Of a DNA stretch of 64,000 bases, positions 35,801 through 45,013 are shown piece after piece. Position 1 is the first letter of the stretch. Each line of letters starts with the position of its first letter. Both the position numbers and the translations under genes were made by a program. This DNA is from Actinoplanes sp. NBC_00393 (GTDB taxonomy: Bacteria; Actinomycetota; Actinomycetes; Mycobacteriales; Micromonosporaceae). The stretch is taken from NCBI RefSeq assembly GCF_036053395.1, contig NZ_CP107942.1, positions 7,086,501 through 7,150,500 on the forward strand, read 5' to 3'. The notes below the pieces were generated by a model. The model saw only the letters and a list, made by a program, of their open reading frames with translations. It made no database searches and was not told the DNA's origin.

Positions 35801-35881
35801 AACCGGGTTAAATGGTACGCAAATGTGTCGCCTAGCCGACATGCTCCGGTGACTTGGGCCGGTTGTGTCGTTGCCTCCAGC

Positions 35882-37438
35882 GTGAATCCGACCCCGTCGC
35901 GTGAGCGCATCTGCCTGCTGACCGGCGGCGGGTACCCGTACCGGCGGGACGCGCTCGGTGGTTGGTGCCGGACCCTGGTCGAGGGCCTGCGCCGATTCCG
36001 CTTCGAGTTGCTGACCGTCACGGACCGCGAATTGCCGTCCGCGCCGGCGTACCCGCTCCCGTTCCACGTCGGCTCCGCGCGCGCTGTCGCGCTCGGCCGC
36101 GACCCGGCCCGGGCCGAACGACGGCGGGTCGCCGCCCCGGACGGCGCCGCCGAGGCCGCCGCACTGCTCTGCCGGGGACTGCTGGGCGACGAGGGGCCGG
36201 TCGCCGAGCAGTTCGCCACCGGGCTGCGCCGGATCGCCGAACTCTGCCTGCCCGCAGCGGAGAACCGAAGAAAACCCGTTGAACCCGGGCCGCCGGACCC
36301 ATTGACCGGTGTGCCGCTCACCGACGCGCTTATCGAAGCGTGGCGGCAACGGCAGAACGAGATGACACCCGACCAGCCTCCGCTGCCCCGGCTCAGTGTG
36401 CGGGACGCGCGTACGGCGGCGACGCTGCTCCGGCACGCGCTGCGGGCGCTGGCGGTGCCGTTGCCGGAGGTGGAGCTGGTGCACTGCGTGGGCGGTACCA
36501 CCCCGTTGCTGGCTGCGCTGGCCGGGCGGTGGCGGACCGGTACGCCGCTGCTGCTCACCGAGGCACGCGCGGCGGTGGCCCGGCAACGGCCCGCCGAGGA
36601 CCGGCTGTCGGTGGGCGTACGGACGGTGCTGCGGCGATTCCGCACGTCGGTGGCCCGGACCGGGTACGCCGAGGCCGAGCTGATCGCCCCGCTGAGCACC
36701 TATCACCACGGCTGGGCCCTGGAGCACGGCGCCCGTCCGGCCCGGCTGGTCCAGGTGCCGGCCGGGGTGGACCCGCGGGAGTACCCGGGAGCCGTCGAGC
36801 CGAGCGCTTCACCGGCTGTGGTCTGGGCCGGCAGCGGCGGGCCGGACAGCGGGCTCGCCCTGATGCTGGAGGCGTTCACCGAAGTCGCGGCGGCGCTGCC
36901 GGGGGCGGTCCTGCACCTGGTCGGGGTCACCGCGACACACGAGGACCACTGCGCCGAACAGATCGAACGAACCGGGCTGGGCCGGGCGGTACGCCTGCAC
37001 CCGCTGCCGGCCGACCCAAGGGACCGGTACACCGTCGGCCAGGTCGTGGCGCACGTGCCCGGACCGGCCGACCCGCCGTACCGGCTGGTGGAAGCCATGA
37101 TGTCGGGCCGGGCGGTGGTGGGCGTCGACGTCGGGCCGGCCGGCGAGACGCTCGGCGACACCGGGGTGCTGGTCCCGGCGAACGATCCGCCGGAACTGGC
37201 CATCGCCATCGTCGACCTGCTGCGCGACCCGGCCCGGCGGCGCGCCCTCGGTGACGCGGCCCGGCAACGGGCGCTCAACCACTTCACCGTCGACCGGGTG
37301 GTCCGAGTGTACGGCGCCCTCTACACCGACCTGGCCGCGCCACCGCCGGCGCCGGCTTTCGAACTGCAGCTCACCGTTCCCGCACCCCGGACCACCGTGC
37401 CGGCGACCGTGCGATGGCTGACCCGGGAGACAGCATGA
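35882..37438 (+). CDS. PelF-like GT4 glycosyltransferase (DUF3492-type N-terminus)
   Basis: A 518-residue GT-B enzyme. The N-terminal ICLLTGGGYPYRRDALGGWC matches the start of PelF proteins (Gly-x-Tyr-Pro ... Gly-Gly-x-x-x-Trp). The C-terminal half has VPAGVDPREYPG, a donor-site strand VVWAGSGGPDSGLALMLEAF, RLVEAMMSGRAVVGVDVG and GVLVPANDPPELA, standard for GT4. PelF polymerises the Pel exopolysaccharide from UDP-GalNAc/UDP-GlcNAc-type donors in the cytoplasm; the donor here is not known. The start is a GTG with a weak ribosome-binding site, because earlier codons do not fit the family. Its stop overlaps the next start (ATGA). Confidence 0.82.
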   Translation: MNPTPSRERICLLTGGGYPYRRDALGGWCRTLVEGLRRFRFELLTVTDRELPSAPAYPLPFHVGSARAVALGRDPARAERRRVAAPDGAAEAAALLCRGLLGDEGPVAEQFATGLRRIAELCLPAAENRRKPVEPGPPDPLTGVPLTDALIEAWRQRQNEMTPDQPPLPRLSVRDARTAATLLRHALRALAVPLPEVELVHCVGGTTPLLAALAGRWRTGTPLLLTEARAAVARQRPAEDRLSVGVRTVLRRFRTSVARTGYAEAELIAPLSTYHHGWALEHGARPARLVQVPAGVDPREYPGAVEPSASPAVVWAGSGGPDSGLALMLEAFTEVAAALPGAVLHLVGVTATHEDHCAEQIERTGLGRAVRLHPLPADPRDRYTVGQVVAHVPGPADPPYRLVEAMMSGRAVVGVDVGPAGETLGDTGVLVPANDPPELAIAIVDLLRDPARRRALGDAARQRALNHFTVDRVVRVYGALYTDLAAPPPAPAFELQLTVPAPRTTVPATVRWLTRETA

Positions 37439-38937
37439 CGATCACTCCCCCGCGCGGAACCGGCGGGACGACGACCCGGACCGCGCGCAACCGCAACCGG
37501 CGGCGCAACGCCGCCACCACCGAGCCGCGGCACGCCGCAGTCAACCAGGCCCCGGTACGCCGGCGCGCGCCCGGTGCGGGACGGCACTCGGCCGAGTTCG
37601 TGGTCGAGCTCGACGCCGACGTGGCGTTCCCGGCGCCGGTGGCGCTCGTCGAACCGCCGATGGAACAGGCGGAACGCGACGAGACCGGGTCGCCGGTGGA
37701 GGCCTGCGCCGAGCCGGTGGGGCCGGATACCTCTTGCGCGGGCGAACGAGCGGGTCGCGCGTACCGAAAATGGAAAGGAAGCCGGCGGAAGCCTGCCCGG
37801 CGTGCCTATCTGGGGCTTGCCCTCGTGCGGTGCCTGCTCTATCTCGGACCGCTCAGCGTCGCGGTGGCCGCCGCGGCGCCGCTCGGCCGGGTGGCCTGGC
37901 CGGTGCCCGCGGTGATGTTGCTGCTCGGCTGGACCGCCGCGCAAGGCCTGACCAGCGTCGGGGTGACCGTGGCCCGCCGGTGCGGGCCGACCGCAGCGGC
38001 CCGGCTGGTGGGCGCGGGCTTCGCGGCGGTGACCGGACTGTGGTGCGCGCTGGTGTGGATCGCGCCGGACGCGCTGCTCGGGCCGGACCGTGCGCTGGCC
38101 GCGACGGTCGGGATCGGTGGGCTGCTGACCCTCGGCTCGGTGACCGCCGCCCTGGTCAGCCGCTCGGAAGCCGCGGTGGCCGCCTGGTTCGTGCCGTGCT
38201 GGGTGCTCGCCGGCGCCGCGGTGGCCGGCGCCGCACCTCTGGTGGCGACGCTGCTGCCGGCCGCGATCGTGGCGGTTTCGGTACGCGCGTTCCGTCCCGC
38301 CGTGGTCCCGTCCCGGTTCGAGCGGGCCGCCGGGCTCACCGCCGCCGAACGTCGCCGCGGAGCCGCCTACCTGGTGATCGGCGCGTCCCAGGCGGTCTGC
38401 GTGGCACTGCTGTGGCGCGCCGGGCCGGCCGTCACCCCGCTGCCCGCCGCCCTGCCGTTGCTGCTCGCCGTCCCGCTGCTCGAAGCGCTGATCGGCTGGC
38501 ACACCGACCGGCTCGACGCCGGCCTGGACTCGGCGGAAACACCCGCCGAGTTCGACCGGCACGTCCGCAACGTCACCGTCATCACGCTGGCCGGCCTGCT
38601 GCCGCCGCTGGCCGCCGGCGCCGGGCTCGCCCTGGCCGCCTTCCAGCTGCCCTACGGCCTGTCCACCCTGCCCGGCGCCCGGGACGCGGTGCTGGCCCTG
38701 GCCGCCGGAACCCTGCTCGGCGGTGTCTTCGCCGTCACGTTCCTGCTCGCCGCCCGATCCCGGGCCATCGTCGCCGCGGCCCTGGCGGCAATCCCGCCGT
38801 TCGCCGCCGCCGTACTCGCCCTCTTCCCCTCACCCGCCGGCCCCTTGCCCGCCGCCGTAGCCGTACTGGCCGCGACGCACCTGACCGGCCTGCTCATCGT
38901 CGCCCTGACCGCCGCCGACCTCCGGAGGACGCCGTGA
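37435..38937 (+). CDS. Polytopic membrane protein, candidate PelG-like transporter
   Basis: The 500-residue protein has a hydrophilic, Arg-rich N-terminal tail of about 120 residues (NRNRRRNAATTEPRHAAV and similar), then about eleven or twelve hydrophobic helices from residue 130 to the end, for example LALVRCLLYLGPLSVAVAAA and LGGVFAVTFLLAARSRAIV. I do not recognise a family signature from sequence alone. Position between a PelF-like transferase and a spherulin-4-like protein, and translation coupled to both, makes it the natural candidate for the export component that PelG supplies elsewhere. That assignment is inference. Confidence 0.75.
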   Translation: MTITPPRGTGGTTTRTARNRNRRRNAATTEPRHAAVNQAPVRRRAPGAGRHSAEFVVELDADVAFPAPVALVEPPMEQAERDETGSPVEACAEPVGPDTSCAGERAGRAYRKWKGSRRKPARRAYLGLALVRCLLYLGPLSVAVAAAAPLGRVAWPVPAVMLLLGWTAAQGLTSVGVTVARRCGPTAAARLVGAGFAAVTGLWCALVWIAPDALLGPDRALAATVGIGGLLTLGSVTAALVSRSEAAVAAWFVPCWVLAGAAVAGAAPLVATLLPAAIVAVSVRAFRPAVVPSRFERAAGLTAAERRRGAAYLVIGASQAVCVALLWRAGPAVTPLPAALPLLLAVPLLEALIGWHTDRLDAGLDSAETPAEFDRHVRNVTVITLAGLLPPLAAGAGLALAAFQLPYGLSTLPGARDAVLALAAGTLLGGVFAVTFLLAARSRAIVAAALAAIPPFAAAVLALFPSPAGPLPAAVAVLAATHLTGLLIVALTAADLRRTP

Positions 38938-39488
38938 AGACCCTGTTCCCCCCGTACGCCTACCCGTCGCCCGAGCTGGAACTCGACGCCGAAACCTGGA
39001 TCATCCGCGAACAGCCGGGAGACCGCCGCAGCCTGCACCAGTCGCTCGGCCGCATCGATTTGGACTGGGGCAGCCGATCACTCGCCGACGTGCTCGCCGA
39101 CGTGGACGCCTGGCGGGCTGACGGCGTGGAAGGGCTGTTCCTGGACCGCGCCCCGGCCGGATCCGGCGGGGTCGGGCCGGTGGCGCTCACGGTCCGGCTC
39201 GCTGCCCGCCGAGGGCTGCACCGGGTGGTGCTCAACCCGGGCGTGCCGACGCATCCGCTCTACCGGGATCTCGGGGTGCGGATCTGCACGTTCGAAGGGC
39301 CGTGGGAGGCGTACCAGAGCTGGGACGGTGACGGCTGCCGGCCCGGGGACGGGCACATCGTGCATGGCGTGCCCACCACGCTGCTCACGGCCGCCCGGCG
39401 CTTGATGGGGCGGCGAGGGGCGGGGTTCGGGCTGGCTACGGACGCCAGCCCGCATCTGACCTCGGCTGGGGCTCATCGGGCGGATTAG
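38934..39488 (+). CDS. Spherulin-4/GH135-like protein
   Basis: The GTG overlaps the preceding stop (GTGA), giving 184 residues. It matches the spherulin-4 pattern: a start with FPPYAYPSP, then DGVEGLFLDRAP (Asp71), VVLNPGVPTHPLY (Asn101), and RICTFEGPWEAYQSW (Glu121), the acidic positions expected for glycoside hydrolases of this clan (GH135 Sph3, and the PelA hydrolase domain). Such enzymes cut galactosamine-rich polymers. Lengths of about 220 or more are usual, so this is a short member. No signal peptide is present, which is odd for an enzyme acting on an exported glycan. It completes a three-gene operon. Confidence 0.8.
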   Translation: MKTLFPPYAYPSPELELDAETWIIREQPGDRRSLHQSLGRIDLDWGSRSLADVLADVDAWRADGVEGLFLDRAPAGSGGVGPVALTVRLAARRGLHRVVLNPGVPTHPLYRDLGVRICTFEGPWEAYQSWDGDGCRPGDGHIVHGVPTTLLTAARRLMGRRGAGFGLATDASPHLTSAGAHRAD

Positions 39489-39782
39489 GGTCCTTTTCGG
39501 TACGGCTTTTCGCCGTTCCGCCTTTGTTTGATTGTTTTGTGGGTGCCGCGCGGGCTGGGCGGTCGTGCCGGGTCATAGCGCGACCGCCGGGCTCACGCAG
39601 CCACTCACCCAGGCCAACCTCTTAGAACGCCGGCCTCCAAGCGCCGCTCCCGCGCAGCTGGCACCCCTCACCCCAGCTCCCCTCACCACCCATCCACCCA
39701 CCCCAGCCGACCACCCACCCCAGCCGTCGCCCACGCCGGCAACAGCGCCCCCAGTCGGCTCGCCCCGGCCAGCTCACTCACC

Positions 39783-39825
39783 CCAGCTGGCACTCACGCA
39801 GGTAACGGCACTCCTATTCGGTATC
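39783..39825. repeat. Single diverged copy of the 63-bp repeat, forward orientation
   Basis: CCAGCTGGC followed by ACTCACGCAGGTAACGGCA matches the second half of the 63-bp unit at 7.8-8.0 kb in the same orientation. About 250 bp on, the copies run the other way. Confidence 0.5.
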
Positions 39826-39960
39826 CCCGCGCCAGCTCGCAGCCTCAATGCCAGCTCGAGTTGATCTTCGGATAAGTAGCGCATGGCTACGCAGGCACCA
39901 GTCCGCGAGTGCACGGCCCAGCAGGTCATCACCGAAAGGGCACTCGCGACCGCCGCCGCA

Positions 39961-40020
39961 CAGCCACCAGCCACCAGCCACCAGCCACCAGCCACCAGCC
40001 ACCAGCCACCAGCCACCAGC
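39961..40020. repeat. Heptanucleotide microsatellite
   Basis: CAGCCAC is repeated about 8.5 times without interruption. Period 7 shifts the frame at each unit, so a protein-coding role is unlikely. Such a tract is prone to slippage. Confidence 0.9.
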
Positions 40021-40062
40021 ATGATCCACTTCGGCCCGGCGCATCGCAGCCTGCCCAGCCGG

Positions 40063-40486
40063 CGCTCAGACATGGAATAGCGGCCGGATTACCTGCGTGA
40101 CCGCCAGCTCAGCCCAGCCAGCCGCCGCTCAGACACGGAACAGCAGCCCCATTACCCGCGTGACCGCCAGCTCAGCCCAGCCAGCCGCCGCTCAGACACG
40201 GAACAGCAGCCCCATTACCCGCGTGACCGCCAGCTCAGCCCAGCCAGCCGCCGCTCAGACACGGAACAGCAGCCCCATTACCCGCGTGACCGCCAGCTCA
40301 GCCCAGCCAGCCGCCGCTCAGACACGGAACAGCAGCCCCATTACCCGCGCGACCGCCAGCTCAGCCCAGCCAGCCGCCGCTCAGACACGGAACAGCAGCC
40401 CCATTACCCGCGCGACCGCCAGCTCAGCCCAGCCAGCCGCCGCTCAGACACGGAACAGCCGGCGGCGATACCTGCGTGAGCTACGG
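40063..40486. repeat. 63-bp tandem array, six near-identical copies plus diverged ends
   Basis: CCGCCAGCTCAGCCCAGCCA starts at 40101, 40164, 40227, 40290, 40353 and 40416, exactly 63 bp apart, with only one or two changes among copies. The left end (40071-40099, from ATGGAATAG to ATTACCTGCGTGA) is almost identical to the reverse complement of the 7.8-kb units. Because 63 is a multiple of three, a frame of 169 codons remains open, but the repeated SSAQPAAAQTRNSSPITR has no start context or family. No spacer variation of the CRISPR kind is present. Confidence 0.92.
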
Positions 40487-40568
40487 CTGGGCAGGTGTGG
40501 GGGGGTGGCGCTACTCGTCGGCGGGCTGGTGGGCGTCGGGGATGCGGCCGTCAGTGGGCACCCCGGCG

Positions 40569-40690
40569 TGACCGGGGCACCCGGCCTGACGGGGCACCCG
40601 GCCTGAACAGGGCACCCGACCTGAACAGGGCACCCGGCGTGACCGGGGCAACCGGCGTGAGTGGGGCAACCGGCGTGAGTGGGGCACCGA
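40569..40690. repeat. 18-bp tandem array, about seven copies
   Basis: TGACCGGGGCACCCGGCG and variants begin at 40569, 40587, 40604, 40622, 40640, 40658 and 40676. In one frame it spells a Gly-x-Y-like peptide, but no start, signal or extension supports a protein. Confidence 0.85.
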
Positions 40691-40784
40691 GCGCCAGGGA
40701 CGGGCGAGCCGGGCCTTGGGTCCGCATCAGCCAGGCCGGGGCGCTGAGGTCGAGGCTCGCCACGGGCCGCATCAGCCCGGCGGC

Positions 40785-40945
40785 GGCGTTGGGGGTCCGC
40801 GCCGGGCATCAGACCCCGCGCGGGCGTTGGGGGCCCGCGCCGGGCCTCGGAACCCGCGCGGGCGTTGGGGGTTGGCGCCAGGCCTCGGAACCCGCGCGGG
40901 CGTTGCGGTTCGTGCCGCCCTCGGGTCCGGTGGGGGCGTTGGGGC
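40785..40945. repeat. 38-bp tandem array, four to five copies
   Basis: GCGTTGGGG recurs at 40786, 40824, 40862, 40900 and about 40936, each followed by a GC-rich segment with GCGCGGGC. The gap 39489-41042 therefore consists of repeats and no supported gene: a GC-rich leader, one diverged 63-bp copy, the heptamer tract and three arrays of period 63, 18 and 38. Confidence 0.85.
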
Positions 40946-41042
40946 CGGGGCGGGCATCAGCCCGGCGGCGGCGCTGGGGCCTGGAGTGGCTGCTCAGGTC
41001 GCGAGGGTGGGGCGGGACTGGGGTAGGCGTACGCCGAAGGGT

Positions 41043-41894
41043 TCAGATTTTGGTTCTGGGGCGCGACTGGCAGCGTGGGCAGCTGAACGAGGAGCGGTTC
41101 ATGAACTGTTCGCGGCGGATGGGCGCGCCGCAGCGGGAGCACGGCTCGTTCTCGCGGCCGTAGGCGTTGAGGGAACGGTCGAAGTAGCCGCTGTCGCCGT
41201 TCACGTCGACGTAGAGCTCGTCGAAGCTGGTGCCGCCGGCGGTGATGGCTTCGCCGAGTACGTCGCGGACGTGGGCCAGCAGGCGCTTGACCGCGGGGCG
41301 GGTCAGCTGGTCGGTGGGGCGGGCGCCGTGGAGTTTGGCTCGCCACAGGGCCTCGTCGGCGTAGATGTTGCCTACGCCGGAGATCAGGGTCTGGTCCAGC
41401 AGGGCGCGCTTGATCTCGGTGTGCCGGCCGCGCAGGCGGGCCACGAAGGCCTCGTCGTCGAAGAACGGGTCCATCGGGTCGCGGGCGATGTGGGAGATCT
41501 CGTCGGGGAGTTCGGCGCCGCCTTCGGAGACCGAGAGGCCGCCGAACGTGCGCTGGTCGACGAAGCGCAGCTGCGGGCCGCCGTCGGTGAAGGTGAAGCG
41601 GACGCGCAGGTGTTTCTCGTCGGCGGCCTCGGCGGGCTGCATCAGCAGCTGGCCGCTCATGCCGAGATGGCCGATGAGCGCGTCGCCGGAGTCGAGGGGC
41701 AGCCACAGGTATTTGCCGCGGCGGGAGATGTCGAGAACGGTGCGGCCGGTCAGCATCGCGATGAAGTGCGCGTCGCCGGGCAGGTGGCGGCGGATGGCCC
41801 GGGGGTGGTGCACCTCGACGGTGGCGATGGTGCGGCCGGCCACCCACTTGGCCAGGCCCTGGCGGACGGTCTCGACCTCGGGAAGCTCGGGCAA
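41043..41894 (-). CDS. mutM: Formamidopyrimidine-DNA glycosylase (Fpg/MutM)
   Basis: MutM removes 8-oxoguanine and formamidopyrimidines and nicks the abasic site. The 283-residue protein begins [14 protein letters not shown], so after Met removal Pro2 is the Schiff-base nucleophile and Glu3 the partner. RRGKYLW supplies catalytic Lys61, [12 protein letters not shown] is the helix-two-turn-helix motif, and the C-terminal zinc finger has [10 protein letters not shown] and CPRCQSR (four Cys). Length is normal. It is the last gene of rnc, mannosyltransferase, mutM; 12 bp separate it from the gene before. Confidence 0.97.
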   Translation of the reverse strand: MPELPEVETVRQGLAKWVAGRTIATVEVHHPRAIRRHLPGDAHFIAMLTGRTVLDISRRGKYLWLPLDSGDALIGHLGMSGQLLMQPAEAADEKHLRVRFTFTDGGPQLRFVDQRTFGGLSVSEGGAELPDEISHIARDPMDPFFDDEAFVARLRGRHTEIKRALLDQTLISGVGNIYADEALWRAKLHGARPTDQLTRPAVKRLLAHVRDVLGEAITAGGTSFDELYVDVNGDSGYFDRSLNAYGRENEPCSRCGAPIRREQFMNRSSFSCPRCQSRPRTKI

Positions 41895-41906
41895 AGCGGG
41901 GGTCCT

Positions 41907-43103
41907 TTACAGCGTGTAGGGCCAGACGGTGACCAGGTAGGCGCCGTACCAGAGGCCGAACAGCGCCCACGCGACGATCGACAGGACCGCGACCCGGGGG
42001 CGGGCGCGGGCGGCGGCCACGACGGCCGGCAGCAGCGTCAACAGTACGGGGAGCAGCAGCCGCGGTTTGGAGTGGTAGAAACCGGCCTGGCCGTAGACCA
42101 GGATCATCGCGACCACACCGTAGACGGCCAGCGGCAGCCACGGCTTCTGGGCCAGCGCCACCCCGGCCGCGGCCAGCGCCACCAGCAGGATCAGCGCCAC
42201 GCTCATCGGGACCCAGCCGTCGCCCGTACGCAAGGTGGTCTTCAGGAAGTTGAAGGTGCTGACGCCGTAGTCGAACGACGTGCCCCAGCCCGCTGTCTGG
42301 ATCTTGAACCAGGCGCTCAGGTCGCCCACCCGCCAGGCCACCCAACCCAGGTAGAGCGGCACGCCGGCGCCGGCTGCGGCGGCCGCGGCGAGCGGTGCCA
42401 GCTTTCGCCCGCCGGGTTCGCGGATCGCGATCAGCGCGGCCACGGCGAGGCCGAGCGCGGCCGCGGCGCCGGTCGGGCGGCTCAGCGCGGTCGCCAGGCC
42501 GAGCAGGCCGGCCGCCCACCACACCTTCCGGTGCGCGGCCACGAAAGTGCCGGCCACCAGGGCCAGGAAGATGCTTTCCGAGTACGCCATGGACAGCACC
42601 ACGGAAGCCGGTGCGGAACAGCAGATGGCCACCAGGGCCCAGCCGGCCTTCTTGCCGTACAGGCTGGTGCCGAGCAGGTGCAGCGCGATCGCGGCGCCGA
42701 CAGAGGCGATCCAGGCGACGCCCAGCGCGGCCGTTCCCGGGTCGATCCCGATCGCCGCGCCGGCCCGGATCAGTATCGGGTAGACCGGGAAGAAGGCCAG
42801 CTCGTTGCCCTGCAGGGTGCCGTTGGCGTCGTACGTGTACCCCTCCGGGTACCCGTCCATCGCCACCCGCAGGAACCAGCCGGCATCCCAGATCAGCAAC
42901 CGTTCCCGGATGGTCCGCGGCTCCTGGGTGGCCCCGCCGAGCCACCAGATCATCAGCAGCTGACCGGCCCGGGTCAGGGCCAGGATGCCGATCGCGGTGA
43001 GCACACCCCGCCAGGCGCCTGCGGCATCCCAGAGCCTCGGGGTCTGCGCGGTCCCGGCCTCGGGCTCATCCACAACCTTCGCTCCATCCACGGCCGGGAT
43101 CAT
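41907..43103 (-). CDS. GT-C mannosyltransferase, PIG-V-like
   Basis: A 398-residue membrane protein with about ten helices. It has the features of bacterial PIG-V/GT-C transferases: [18 protein letters not shown] in the first periplasmic loop, with the acidic residue needed for catalysis, and [14 protein letters not shown]. Such enzymes use polyprenyl-phosphate sugars (usually mannose) outside the membrane. The acceptor is unknown. Its ATG overlaps the rnc stop by four bases, and it interrupts the usual rnc-mutM pair. Confidence 0.85.
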   Translation of the reverse strand: MIPAVDGAKVVDEPEAGTAQTPRLWDAAGAWRGVLTAIGILALTRAGQLLMIWWLGGATQEPRTIRERLLIWDAGWFLRVAMDGYPEGYTYDANGTLQGNELAFFPVYPILIRAGAAIGIDPGTAALGVAWIASVGAAIALHLLGTSLYGKKAGWALVAICCSAPASVVLSMAYSESIFLALVAGTFVAAHRKVWWAAGLLGLATALSRPTGAAAALGLAVAALIAIREPGGRKLAPLAAAAAAGAGVPLYLGWVAWRVGDLSAWFKIQTAGWGTSFDYGVSTFNFLKTTLRTGDGWVPMSVALILLVALAAAGVALAQKPWLPLAVYGVVAMILVYGQAGFYHSKPRLLLPVLLTLLPAVVAAARARPRVAVLSIVAWALFGLWYGAYLVTVWPYTL

Positions 43104-43852
43104 GACACGTCCGGCGCCGGACTTTCAGCCTCGGTCTCCGCCTCGGCCCGCTCGGTCAGGGTTCGCCACGCCGCCGCGGCCGCCCGCTGCTCGGCCTGCT
43201 TCTTGCTGCGCCCCTCGGATCCGCCGTACCGCTCGCCGGCGACCACCACCCAGGCGGTGAACGTCTTCGCGTGGTCCGGACCGGAGTCCTCGATCTCGTA
43301 GTCCGGCACGCCCAGGCCGAGCGCCGCGGTCAGCTCCTGCAGGCTGGTCTTCCAGTCCAGCGCGGCGCCCCGCCCGGCCGACTCGGCCATCAGCGGGTCG
43401 AACAGCCGGTGGATCACCTCGCCGGCGACCTCCAGGCCGTGCTCGAGGTAGATCGCGCCGAGCAGGGCCTCCAGGGTGTCGGCCAGGATGCTCGCCTTGT
43501 CCCGGCCGCCGGTGGTCTCCTCGCCCTTGCCGAGCAGCAGGTGCGGGCCGAGCCCCTCCGGGCCCAGGCCGCGGGCCACGTCGGCGAGCGCGTGCATGTT
43601 GACCACGCTGGCCCGCAGCTTCGCGAGCTGGCCCTCGGGGAGGTCCGGGTGGTTGTGGAAGAGCGCCGAGGTGATCACCACGCCGAGCACCGAGTCGCCG
43701 AGGAACTCCAGGCGCTCGTTGGTGGGCAGGCCACCGTTCTCGTAGGCGTACGACCGGTGGGTCAGCGCGCGTTCCAGCAACTCCGGCTTGAACGGGATCC
43801 CGAACGCCTCCTCCAGCGGCAGTGTGGACGGACGACGGCGCTTGTCAATCAT
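43100..43852 (-). CDS. rnc: Ribonuclease III
   Basis: RNase III cuts double-stranded RNA and matures rRNA. The 250-residue reading starts at MIDKRRRPS; the frame is open 121 codons upstream, but this lies inside pls[15 protein letters not shown] (47-60) is the signature with metal-binding Glu and Asp, [13 protein letters not shown] carries the second catalytic cluster, and a double-stranded RNA binding domain covers about 170-235. The start overlaps the end of plsX by eight bases. The order plsX-rnc-mutM is common in actinobacteria. Confidence 0.97.
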   Translation of the reverse strand: MIDKRRRPSTLPLEEAFGIPFKPELLERALTHRSYAYENGGLPTNERLEFLGDSVLGVVITSALFHNHPDLPEGQLAKLRASVVNMHALADVARGLGPEGLGPHLLLGKGEETTGGRDKASILADTLEALLGAIYLEHGLEVAGEVIHRLFDPLMAESAGRGAALDWKTSLQELTAALGLGVPDYEIEDSGPDHAKTFTAWVVVAGERYGGSEGRSKKQAEQRAAAAAWRTLTERAEAETEAESPAPDVS

Positions 43853-44825
43853 GCGATACCTCGCTGTACCTGAGCAGATTGGCGATGGCCGCGACCGAGG
43901 CGCGGCGATGCAGTTCAGCCGCGAACCCGATGCCCGCGGCCAGATCCGGTCCGGTGGCGGCGCCGTGGCAGACCACGACGGTGCCACCGACCCCGAGCAG
44001 CAGCGCGGCCCGGGGTGGCATTTCCGAGTCGGGAGCGGGTGGGCCGGCCGTGGCGTAGGCCGTCTCCAGTCCCTTGAGCAGCACGTTCCCGGTGAAACCG
44101 TCGGTGACCACGACATCCGCGGCGGTGCCGGCGACGACGTCGTTGCCTTCGACCAGCCCGGCGTAGCGGGCGCCGCCGGGCAACGGGAGCGCGGCGAGCA
44201 GGGGTGGCAGCGCACGGCGCAGGCGGTCGCCCTTGCCGGGCTCCACGCCGATGGTCAGCAGGCCCACGCGGGGCTCGGCGATGCCGTGTACGACCGAGGC
44301 GTACGCGGCGCCGAGGCGGGCGTGAACGGTGAGGGTGTCCGCGTCGGGGTCGACCGTCGACCCGACGTCGAGCAGGACCAGACGGCCGGCGGCGGTGGGC
44401 AGGACGGCGGCGAGCGGGGGTCGGCGTACGCCCGTCCAGCGGCCCAGTTCCCGGGCCGCGGCCAGAACAGTGATCGCGGTGTCGCCGGCCGAGACGACCG
44501 CGTCGACGCTGCCGTCGGCGACCGCGCGGACGCCGGAGCGGACCGTTTCGGCCGTCGCGAGCGAGGTGGTGATCCGGCGCCGGTCCGCCGGCCCCAGGGC
44601 AGCGAGGACCGCGTCGGCGGCATCAGCCGGGCCGACGAGAGTCAGGTGGAGGGACGGATCGGCCTGACAGGCACGCAGAGCGCCGTCAACCACGACGTCG
44701 GGAGCATGGTCCCCGCCGAGGAGGTCGACGGCGATCCGCGCGGTGCCCGGTTCCCCTCGGGGAACCGTGGCACCGCTGGAACGCCACTGCTCAGGTACGA
44801 CCCGCCCGGTGATCGGGCGTGTCAC
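43845..44825 (-). CDS. plsX: PlsX-like phosphate acyltransferase, divergent active-site loop
   Basis: PlsX makes acyl-phosphate from acyl-ACP for phospholipid synthesis. The 326-residue product has [19 protein letters not shown] at the start, [18 protein letters not shown] and [11 protein letters not shown] near the C-terminus, all family hallmarks. In the middle, however, the usual SAGNTGA and DVGAN blocks read SAGDTAI and DVGST. The gene order rpmF-plsX-rnc supports orthology. The changes could mean altered activity. It begins nine bases after the rpmF stop. The 27-residue N-terminal extension before the first strand may be shorter in reality. Confidence 0.85.
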   Translation of the reverse strand: MTRPITGRVVPEQWRSSGATVPRGEPGTARIAVDLLGGDHAPDVVVDGALRACQADPSLHLTLVGPADAADAVLAALGPADRRRITTSLATAETVRSGVRAVADGSVDAVVSAGDTAITVLAAARELGRWTGVRRPPLAAVLPTAAGRLVLLDVGSTVDPDADTLTVHARLGAAYASVVHGIAEPRVGLLTIGVEPGKGDRLRRALPPLLAALPLPGGARYAGLVEGNDVVAGTAADVVVTDGFTGNVLLKGLETAYATAGPPAPDSEMPPRAALLLGVGGTVVVCHGAATGPDLAAGIGFAAELHRRASVAAIANLLRYSEVSHD

Positions 44826-44834
44826 GCGGCGACG

Positions 44835-45008
44835 TCAGACCTCGAGGACCTGACGGCCGTTGTAGGTACCGCAGACCGAGCAGGCGGCGTGCGGCAGCTT
44901 CGGCGACTTGCACTGAGGGCACGCCGCGGTGACTACCGCAGTCGCCTTCCAGTTCGCCCGGCGCGAGCGGGTGTTGCTGCGCGACATCTTGCGCTTGGGG
45001 ACGGCCAC
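44835..45008 (-). CDS. rpmF: 50S ribosomal protein L32
   Basis: A 57-residue protein with GTG start and GAGGAG upstream. The sequence begins VAVPKRKMSRSNTRSRR and continues with CPQCKSPKLPHAACSVCG, two CxxC pairs that form a zinc ribbon (the C+ form). It lies five bases after the YceD gene and just before plsX, the conserved yceD-rpmF-plsX order. L32 sits near the peptide exit side of the large subunit. Confidence 0.97.
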   Translation of the reverse strand: MAVPKRKMSRSNTRSRRANWKATAVVTAACPQCKSPKLPHAACSVCGTYNGRQVLEV

Positions 45009-45013
45009 GGTTC

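Noticed and set aside
40063..40486. CRISPR array
   Set aside because: Units are contiguous 63-mers without unique spacers and no cas genes are present.
40097..40606. 169-codon frame made of 21-residue repeats
   Set aside because: The frame is open only because the DNA repeat has a period divisible by three; there is no start context, signal peptide or conserved family.
40495..41163. Collagen-like Gly-x-Y peptide in the 18-bp array
   Set aside because: Short, in a composition-biased repeat, and joined to non-repetitive sequence antisense to mutM; no coding evidence.
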